From JANMDU01 sp043777675 (GTDB lineage: Bacteria; Pseudomonadota; Gammaproteobacteria; Burkholderiales; Burkholderiaceae_C): a DNA stretch of 64,000 bases. Position numbers and translations under genes: made by a program. Of this stretch, positions 58,172-64,000 are shown one piece after another. The notes beneath the pieces were generated by a model. The model did no database searches. It saw nothing but the letters and a program-made list of their open reading frames with translations, and had not been told where the DNA came from. The number at the start of each line of letters is the position of its first letter. Position 1 is the first letter of the stretch. The stretch is taken from positions 124,001-188,000 of the forward strand of contig JAYWHR010000061.1 of the NCBI GenBank assembly GCA_043777675.1, written 5' to 3'.

Positions 58172-59332
58172 TCACTGTGTAACTCGGCGACGCGGCAGTT
58201 TGATGGTTTGCCCAATCGCCATCACGTCAAATGCTTCTCGCGGAAGCTTTTTCGCAGCGCGAGCTAAGGCTAGATCTTTTGGGGGCTGATCCAGCGATTC
58301 ATCGGTCATCGTGAATGTGCCCCAATGCACGCCTACGCTGCGCTTGGCCTGCAAGTCGAGGTGAATTTGCACGGCATCCGAGGGATCAACATGTTGGTCT
58401 TTCATGAACCAGCGCGGTGCATAGGCGCCCACTGCAATCAGGGCGATATCGAAGCTGCCGCCTTGAGCCTGCGTCTGCCGCGCTGCAAAGTGTTTTTGCG
58501 TATCATTGAAATCTTGTGAATAGCCGGTGTCGCCGCTGAAATACATTTGAAAATCACGGGCAAACACAGCGAATCCACCCCACAGCGAAGCGCGGCGATC
58601 ACCCGGGCCGCGTGCGCTCCAATGCTGTACAGGCGTGAGATAAACCTCGACTTTACCTGCTGCTGTTTTCAATGTCGTTTGATCCCACCAATCGAGCTGC
58701 CGCACATTGAAAATGCCTTCTCCAGTAAACCATTTTTTCACGCCCAGCGGCACGATAAAAAGCGGCGCGCCGCCAGCTTGTGCGTTTAAAGCTTTCACGC
58801 TGTTGGTATCGAGATGGTCGTAATGGTTGTGGGAGAGCAGCACCAGATCGATACGCGGCAGATCTTTCAACGCTATGCCTGGCGCCTGAGCGCGCTTGGG
58901 GCCAGCAAATTGCACGGGAGCGGCACGCTCGGAAAAATGGGGGTCAGTGAGGATATTGAGTCCGCCCATTTGCACCAGCATGGTGGCGTGGCCAATCCAT
59001 GTGATTGCGGGCTCTTGGCTTGCGCCCATGTTTGCAGTCACGAATTTGATATCCGGAGAAACTACTGCAGTGGGCTCGTCGGGCGACTTAGGCAAACCTG
59101 CCAGCATGCTCTCCCATTTCCAGCGCAGCAAATCAAAGCGCGATTTATCAATCACTTCAATGTAGTTATTCTGGAAACCTTCAGGACGGTGATGCTTCTT
59201 GGCAGGCTCGTAATCTTCATTCACAGAAGCGCACGCAGCAAGCCCAAGCAAACACATTAAAGCTATCGATTTAATAGCGCTAGACGCAATAAATACGCCG
59301 GCTACTTGCCGATTCGTATTAAAAAAAAGCAT
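58172..59332 (-). CDS. MBL-fold metallohydrolase lipoprotein (RomA/NAPE-PLD-like)
   Basis: This 386-residue protein is a predicted lipoprotein with lipobox LAAC (cysteine about 34) and a metallo-beta-lactamase domain of the RomA/NAPE-PLD type: TWIGHATMLVQMGGLNILTDPHFSERA, LLSHNHYDHLDTNSVKAL (the HxHxDH-like zinc motif, about 167-175), MYFSGDTGYSQDF, and GVHWGTFTMTDE. The start at 59332 has GAGGGA about 9 nt upstream. Residues about 10-20 of the signal peptide (VAGVFIASSAI) are encoded by a repeat copy, which thus supplies much of the hydrophobic core. Likely an envelope phosphodiesterase; substrate unknown. Confidence 0.87.
   Translation of the reverse strand: MLFFNTNRQVAGVFIASSAIKSIALMCLLGLAACASVNEDYEPAKKHHRPEGFQNNYIEVIDKSRFDLLRWKWESMLAGLPKSPDEPTAVVSPDIKFVTANMGASQEPAITWIGHATMLVQMGGLNILTDPHFSERAAPVQFAGPKRAQAPGIALKDLPRIDLVLLSHNHYDHLDTNSVKALNAQAGGAPLFIVPLGVKKWFTGEGIFNVRQLDWWDQTTLKTAAGKVEVYLTPVQHWSARGPGDRRASLWGGFAVFARDFQMYFSGDTGYSQDFNDTQKHFAARQTQAQGGSFDIALIAVGAYAPRWFMKDQHVDPSDAVQIHLDLQAKRSVGVHWGTFTMTDESLDQPPKDLALARAAKKLPREAFDVMAIGQTIKLPRRRVTQ
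59273..59304 (+). repeat. 32-bp dispersed repeat, copy 22 (in signal peptide of MBL lipoprotein)
   Basis: Blocks are AATAGC / GCTAG / ACGCA / ATAAATACG / CCGGC / TA. Antisense in the gene it encodes VAGVFIASSAI, same frame as the secD, permease and second leuS copies. Confidence 0.87.
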
Positions 59333-59430
59333 AAAAAATCCCTCGAATTCTGCATGGATTCATTTTGAGCAGTGATCGACAGACTCAGCCACTCAGGTGT
59401 TGCACTCTGAGCCTGCTCTCACGAAGTGGC

Positions 59431-60615
59431 TCAAGCGGTGATGATGAATTTATCCACCGCGCGACGCGGCGTGGCAGGCGCTGGCTCGGGTGTGTAGCCG
59501 ATGCGGCATAGCATTTGCACCGTCGGGTCAGCGGGGCTTTGCGGCGCACCTTTGCCCACAAGCAGTTGGTGCACTTGCTCGTAATGCGGCTTCATCTCGG
59601 GAAACTCTTGCAGCGCTTGGCTGAGTGGATGCATGCCGATGCCAAGTGCTGTAGCTTGCAATTGCAGGCGCACATACATACGCCCCGCCTCCACTTGATG
59701 GGCGCGCGTGTTGCCACCCGTGATCCACACGAAGCCCATGGCGCTCTTGCTCGTGCCATCAAAACGCTCGATGAATTTTTTCTCTGCGGTGCTGCCGGCT
59801 GGCGTGGGCACGCTGCGATCAAATTGGCCAAAAGCCGTGAGCGCGCGCACCATGGGTGAATTGATCGAGATGCCATCACGGTGCGCCAGAATCTCCGCTG
59901 GCCCCACTCGCGCGAGCTTAATGCTCTCTAAGTTTGTGCGCGGGGTGCGCAGCTCGACAAATGCCGCGTCTAAGCACACTTTGCGCAGGGGTATGAGGCG
60001 CTGCTCTTGCACCGAGCCACTGCATTGCATCCGCGAGACGCCGCCAGCGGCCAAGATTTTTTGCAGATCTGTATCGGCAACAAGCTTGGCCGTATCGAAA
60101 TTTGTCTTGATCGTGCGGCGATTTAAAATTTGTGCAAACAAAGCATCTTTAGGTGCACCCGCTTGCACGGTGATGCGCGCCACAGGCTGCTTCATGGCGT
60201 CTGTCCAATCTTTCAGTTGTAGCGGTAGCTCGCCTTGCGGCCAGAGCTGCACATCAGCTTTCAAGCCCTGCTCAGCAAGCGCAATCACCAAAAGCTCTAT
60301 AAACGTACCGTGGCCTACCAAGATTTGCCGGCCAAACGGATCGGTTTCGGGCAAAACGCGCTGTGGGTCGGTAAAAACAGTGATGACATTGGCTTCGCGC
60401 AAATCAACCAGCCAGGGCTGGCGATTGTGTGGATTGGGCGCTGTGATGGCATAGGCCAAAGCGCGGCGGCGTGGCTCTGTCTGGCTATCCAAAGGCCCAT
60501 TCCAAGCCTCCACAGCTTGTGCAGGAAAAGCAGCGCTGATGCAACCACTCAAACTCATTGTGGCCGCAGCGACCGTACCACCACCCACTAAACGAATAAA
60601 TTGACGACGAATCAT
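59431..60615 (-). CDS. Nitroreductase family (Acg-like) protein, Tat/lipoprotein signal
   Basis: This 394-residue protein starts MIRRQFIRLVGGG, a twin-arginine signal, with a possible lipobox LSGC (cysteine about 25). The body has the FMN-dependent nitroreductase pattern of the Acg group: ITAPNPHNRQPWLVDL, LVGHGTFIELLVIALAEQG and the late region LGIGMHPLSQALQEFPEM. Acg-type proteins lack known substrates and may sequester flavin. It is followed by an unknown membrane-protein gene on the same strand, 40 bp upstream in transcription order. Confidence 0.83.
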   Translation of the reverse strand: MIRRQFIRLVGGGTVAAATMSLSGCISAAFPAQAVEAWNGPLDSQTEPRRRALAYAITAPNPHNRQPWLVDLREANVITVFTDPQRVLPETDPFGRQILVGHGTFIELLVIALAEQGLKADVQLWPQGELPLQLKDWTDAMKQPVARITVQAGAPKDALFAQILNRRTIKTNFDTAKLVADTDLQKILAAGGVSRMQCSGSVQEQRLIPLRKVCLDAAFVELRTPRTNLESIKLARVGPAEILAHRDGISINSPMVRALTAFGQFDRSVPTPAGSTAEKKFIERFDGTSKSAMGFVWITGGNTRAHQVEAGRMYVRLQLQATALGIGMHPLSQALQEFPEMKPHYEQVHQLLVGKGAPQSPADPTVQMLCRIGYTPEPAPATPRRAVDKFIITA

Positions 60616-60655
60616 GATGTTGCCTCAGAAAAGTTAAGAAAATGAAAAGAAGGCT

Positions 60656-61510
60656 TTATGCCCAAAAGGGCAGCCCACGCAGTGCTTGAAAGAAAGTCCA
60701 AGTGGTCAACGCACAAAACAAAGCAGAAAAAATCCAAACCGCAGCGCGAGCAGGCGTTTGCGGCCCACGTAAGCGATGCAAAGTAAATGCAAACAAGGGA
60801 ATAAAGTGCATGGCGTGAATGCCGAAGAAATGCGCCACGCGTAAATCTCCGCCGCTACGAGACCAAGCAAATAGCGGCAACCCGCCCGCATCTGTAGCAG
60901 CTGTGCCGACCCAATGGCCGGTTCTTTGCCCGCTCATGTAGCCACCAAAAACTAAGCCGAGAACAAACGTGGCGATCAGACCTAAAACAATGGCAAGCTT
61001 CATTGCTGTCGGCAGTGCATACGCCTTCGTGCGAGCTATCAGAATGCCAAGCACCAAAGAAGCGCTTACAAGTAGCCCTGCGCCGATACCCATCAATGTG
61101 TACATCGCTGAGTCAAATGTCGTCGCTATATTGAAATGCGAAGCTTTGCCCTGCGCACCTTGCCACGTGATGTAGGCCACTTCAAAAATGCCGCTGAGCA
61201 CAGCAACCCACACCACATACCGAGCGGACTTTGTTTTTAAAGCCTCTTTGGGCAGCCACAGCATAAAAAGCAGCAAGCTCAGCAGATAGATTCCGGTAGA
61301 GAATTGAAATTTCCAAGGTTTGAGCCAAACGCTTACGCCTTGGAAGAGGCGAGCATCGAGCTGCGTCAAAAGCAGCGTGACGCAAGACAGCAACAGCAGG
61401 CTGATCCCCGTCCAAAACAACGCAGGCGCGGTTTTTCGCAAGTGGCGAAAGTTCCTCGGCAGTGAGTCGAGGCTCAAATGCAATGGGGCAATCGTGTGGG
61501 CAGAGGCCAT
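60656..61510 (-). CDS. Multi-span inner membrane protein of unknown function
   Basis: This 284-residue protein has about seven membrane segments (for example ALFWTGISLLLLSCVTLLL and LLSLLLFMLWLP). A loop includes FGGYMSGQRTGHWVGTAATDAGG and HFFGIHAMHFIPLFAFTLHRL, whose histidines might bind haem or metal. I do not recognise the family. ATG 61510 is preferred to the frame extension 20 codons upstream. It is the first gene of a pair with the nitroreductase-like protein and diverges from a LysR regulator, which may control both. Confidence 0.75.
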   Translation of the reverse strand: MASAHTIAPLHLSLDSLPRNFRHLRKTAPALFWTGISLLLLSCVTLLLTQLDARLFQGVSVWLKPWKFQFSTGIYLLSLLLFMLWLPKEALKTKSARYVVWVAVLSGIFEVAYITWQGAQGKASHFNIATTFDSAMYTLMGIGAGLLVSASLVLGILIARTKAYALPTAMKLAIVLGLIATFVLGLVFGGYMSGQRTGHWVGTAATDAGGLPLFAWSRSGGDLRVAHFFGIHAMHFIPLFAFTLHRLRGPQTPARAAVWIFSALFCALTTWTFFQALRGLPFWA

Positions 61511-61616
61511 GATGATTTTTCTTTGGTGATGTGCAATAAGGCGATTGTGGAGAGATGTTTGTTGTTGCACAATTGGCTATCGCTTCACAGCAGCTATTCG
61601 AAAATGAATAACGCCC

Positions 61617-62501
61617 ATGACTAACAGCTTTGACTGGACACTGATCCGCTCCTTCCTTGCCGCGCTGGAGCATGGCAGCTTGTCTGGCGCAGCGAAGGCG
61701 TTGCGTTCTAGCCAGCCCACGCTCGGGCGGCATGTTGCTGAGCTGGAATCTCAGCTGGGCACCACACTTTTTGAGCGCACCGGGCGTGGCCTGCTGCCCA
61801 CGGCCATGGCGCTGCGCTTGGCAGAGAGCGCCCGCGCGATGGAGACAAGCGCTCTGCAGTTGAGTCGTCTGGCCTCTGGCGAGCAATCAAAAATAGCAGG
61901 CGCGGTGCGCATCAGCGCGAGCCAACCGGTAGCCTGTGTGCTCTTGCCGCCGTTGCTCGCGCAAATGCGATTGGCGTTACCCGAGATCACGGTGGAGCTG
62001 GTTGTCAGTAATGAGGTGAGCAACTTGCTCAAGCGCGAAGCGGATATTGCGTTGCGCATGGTGCAGCCCGATCAAGCTAGCGTGATCGCTAAGCGTGTAG
62101 GGCAGGTCACGATCAGTGCCTATGCTCACCGAGACTATTTGCGCCGCCGTGGCATCCCCAAACTTCCCGCTGATTTGCTGGCGCACGATGTGATCAGTGG
62201 CGACAAAGATGATGCGCTAGAGCGCGGAGCAGCCGCCATGGGTTTGCATTTGCACAAAGAGCGCATCGTCCTGCGCACTGATGATCTGATCGCTTACGCC
62301 GCCGCTGTGCGTGCCGCAATAGGAGTCGGCTTTGTTTCTGACTACATTGGGCGCATAGATCATAGTTTGGTGCGTTTGCTGCCGATGTTGCAAATCCCTC
62401 CCCTGCCGCTATGGCTCGTTGTTCACCGAGAAATTCGCAGCAACCTGCGTATCAAAGCGGTGTACGATTTCCTTGGCAGCCATTTACCCAAGGTTTTGTA
62501 A
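61617..62501 (+). CDS. LysR family transcriptional regulator
   Basis: This 294-residue regulator has the helix-turn-helix FLAALEHGSLSGAAKALRSSQPTLGRHV (split, about 12-39) and a LysR effector domain. It diverges from the membrane protein-nitroreductase pair across a 106-bp gap and precedes the glutamate-synthase-like gene by 2 bp, so it may be cotranscribed with the latter and regulate the former. Confidence 0.9.
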   Translation: MTNSFDWTLIRSFLAALEHGSLSGAAKALRSSQPTLGRHVAELESQLGTTLFERTGRGLLPTAMALRLAESARAMETSALQLSRLASGEQSKIAGAVRISASQPVACVLLPPLLAQMRLALPEITVELVVSNEVSNLLKREADIALRMVQPDQASVIAKRVGQVTISAYAHRDYLRRRGIPKLPADLLAHDVISGDKDDALERGAAAMGLHLHKERIVLRTDDLIAYAAAVRAAIGVGFVSDYIGRIDHSLVRLLPMLQIPPLPLWLVVHREIRSNLRIKAVYDFLGSHLPKVL

Positions 62502-62503
62502 GA

Positions 62504-64000
62504 ATGATCCAAACACTCATCTCCCGCGCAAACGCTTATGTACCCATTCGCTACAGCGCTTTTATCGCATGTATCTTCTTTAGCCTACTGGCTTTATTTT
62601 GCGTGATTGCTTTTGGCGTCGGCTGGCTCTGGGCGCTATTTTTTCTGGCGCTGACTGCACTTGGCATTCATGATCTGCGGCAAGACAAAAAAGCCGTCTT
62701 GCGCAACTACCCGGTGATCGGGCATGCACGCTACTTGTTTGAGATGATTCGCCCGGAAATTCGCCAATACTTTTTAGAAGGCGATAACGAAGCTGCGCCC
62801 TTTTCGCGGGCACAGCGCTCCCTCGTCTATGCGCGTGCAAAAGGCGAGAGTGACAAGCGGCCGTTTGGTACGCAGTTGGATGTGAGCGCCGATGGCTATG
62901 AGTGGATCAATCATTCGATGGCTCCGACTCGGATTGACTCGCAAGATTTTCGTATCACCATTGGTGCTCAAAACAATGGCTGTAGCCAGCCCTATTCAGC
63001 CAGTTTGTTTAATATTTCCGCGATGAGTTTTGGTGCGCTCAGCGCCAACGCTATTCTTGCGCTCAATCAAGGAGCCAAAGCGGGTGGCTTTGCGCATGAC
63101 ACAGGCGAAGGCTCAATCAGCGTGCATCATCGCCAACACGGCGGCGATTTGATCTGGGAAATTGGCTCGGGCTATTTTGGCTGCCGAAATGACGATGGCA
63201 CGTTCAATGCCGAAAAATTCCGCGCGAACGCGAGTGATCCGCAAGTCAAGATGATTGAGCTCAAGCTCAGCCAAGGTGCAAAGCCAGGGCATGGCGGCTT
63301 GCTACCGGGCGCAAAAGTCACCGCCGAGATCGCTGCCGCGCGCGGCGTGGCTGAGGGTGAGGATTGCGTCTCGCCTGCCGCGCATAGCGCTTTTGCAACG
63401 CCGCTGGAGATGATGGCCTTCATCGCACAACTGCGGGAACTCTCTGGCGGCAAACCTGTCGGCTTTAAGCTGTGCATTGGCCATCCTTGGGAGTGGTTTG
63501 CAATCGTGAAGGCGATGCTTGCCACAGATATCGTGCCTGATTTCATTGTGGTCGATGGTGCAGAAGGCGGCACCGGCGCTGCGCCTGTGGAATTCACCGA
63601 TCATGTGGGCGCACCGCTGCAAGAGGGCTTGCTGCTTGTGCACAACACGCTGAAAGGCGCCGGACTGCGTGATCGGGTTCGCATCGGCTGCGCGGGCAAA
63701 GTGGTGAGTGCTTTTGATATAGCGCGCATGATGGCACTGGGGGCTGATTGGTGCAACTCAGCGCGCGGCTTTATGTTTGCGCTAGGCTGTATCCAAGCGC
63801 AAGCCTGCCACACCGGCAATTGCCCTACTGGCGTCACGAGTCAAGATGCCCATCGCATGAAAGCACTGCATGTGCCCAGCAAAGCCGAGCGAGTACAACA
63901 TTTTCACGCGCAAACTTTGCATGCCCTTAAAGAGATCGTGCAGGCGGCGGGCTTACATCATCCAAGCGAGATCACCGCGCATCACATCGTGCGTAGGGTC
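62504..64000 (+). CDS. FMN-binding glutamate synthase family protein (3' end beyond window)
   Basis: The frame opens at ATG 62504, 2 bp after the LysR stop, and remains open for 499 codons to the right edge, so about 30-60 residues are missing. Two membrane segments near the N terminus (about 18-55) are followed by the FMN/glutamate-synthase central domain: NISAMSFGALSANAILALNQGA, FAHDTGEGSISVHHR, KPGHGGLLPGAKVT, DGAEGGTGAAPVEF and CHTGNCPTGVTSQD, the iron-sulfur Cys region. Stand-alone proteins of this type are membrane-associated oxidoreductases of unknown substrate, not true GltB. Confidence 0.9.
   Translation, partial: MIQTLISRANAYVPIRYSAFIACIFFSLLALFCVIAFGVGWLWALFFLALTALGIHDLRQDKKAVLRNYPVIGHARYLFEMIRPEIRQYFLEGDNEAAPFSRAQRSLVYARAKGESDKRPFGTQLDVSADGYEWINHSMAPTRIDSQDFRITIGAQNNGCSQPYSASLFNISAMSFGALSANAILALNQGAKAGGFAHDTGEGSISVHHRQHGGDLIWEIGSGYFGCRNDDGTFNAEKFRANASDPQVKMIELKLSQGAKPGHGGLLPGAKVTAEIAAARGVAEGEDCVSPAAHSAFATPLEMMAFIAQLRELSGGKPVGFKLCIGHPWEWFAIVKAMLATDIVPDFIVVDGAEGGTGAAPVEFTDHVGAPLQEGLLLVHNTLKGAGLRDRVRIGCAGKVVSAFDIARMMALGADWCNSARGFMFALGCIQAQACHTGNCPTGVTSQDAHRMKALHVPSKAERVQHFHAQTLHALKEIVQAAGLHHPSEITAHHIVRRV

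Noticed and set aside
3837..59304. The 32-bp unit as CRISPR repeats or REP-type tandem arrays
   Set aside because: Copies are never tandem, show no regular spacers, lie in both orientations and inside genes, and no cas genes are present.
1..64000. tRNA, rRNA, riboswitch or intact IS element
   Set aside because: I looked for cloverleaf-like sequence, transposase motifs and riboswitch cores and saw none convincing; this was by eye only.

Overview
The window is a stretch of a beta-proteobacterial chromosome, most probably of the order Burkholderiales and close to the Comamonadaceae. The evidence is the gyrB-dnaN-dnaA-rpmH-rnpA-yidD-yidC-mnmE order, the exact type of the 44-residue L34 protein, the fur/bamE/dapB/exbB/exbD/leuS/lptE neighbourhood, and typical families such as DUF1631 and the fused indolepyruvate oxidoreductase. 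Base composition looks moderately GC-rich. I see no tRNA, rRNA, CRISPR array, prophage or intact insertion sequence.

Layout. 1-10.1 kb is the replication-origin region: gyrB (cut by the left edge), dnaN, a probable oriC at 3.55-3.9 kb, dnaA, then rpmH-rnpA-yidD-yidC and mnmE on the other strand. 10.1-22.6 kb holds housekeeping genes: a GST, a DUF898 membrane protein with an M48 protease, lipB, radA, hisF, a LysE/RhtB exporter with parA, and yajC-secD-secF. 22.7-33.8 kb holds a very large DUF1631 protein, mltA, a small lipoprotein, a PhoX-type phosphatase and a fused indolepyruvate ferredoxin oxidoreductase. 34.2-49.8 kb is an accessory block devoted to amino-acid use: a VapBC remnant, Lrp regulator, ornithine cyclodeaminase, arginase, an ABC transporter of the polyamine/phosphonate/iron type, a CtlX-type guanidino hydrolase, and a polar amino-acid ABC transporter with an embedded aspartoacylase-like enzyme and an RpiR regulator. 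49.8-58 kb returns to housekeeping: lptE, leuS, a PIN/AbrB toxin-antitoxin pair, exbD, exbB, dapB, bamE, fur, pgpA and pncC. 58-64 kb holds a metallo-beta-lactamase-fold lipoprotein, an Acg-like nitroreductase, an unknown membrane protein, a LysR regulator, and an FMN-binding glutamate-synthase-like protein cut by the right edge.

The most striking signal is a dispersed 32-bp repeat, found here 22 times (one half copy and one weak copy included). Its plan is AATAGC, a free pentamer, GCGCA, a 9-nt AT-rich block, CCGGC and TA. Copies lie in intergenic gaps, inside the probable origin, and in frame inside at least eight protein genes (mnmE twice, leuS twice, lipB, secD, an M48 protease, an amino-acid permease, pncC, and a lipoprotein signal peptide). 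One copy supplies the ribosome binding site and start codon of a small lipoprotein. Coding copies are read in only a few frames, much as the Rickettsia palindromic elements are. A second repeat family, 142-165 bp with 33-34-bp inverted ends built from GCAGAAGAC-type units, occurs twice. Several normally conserved neighbourhoods look broken (parA without parB, lone hisF, lipB without lipA), and two genes carry deletions or frameshifts.
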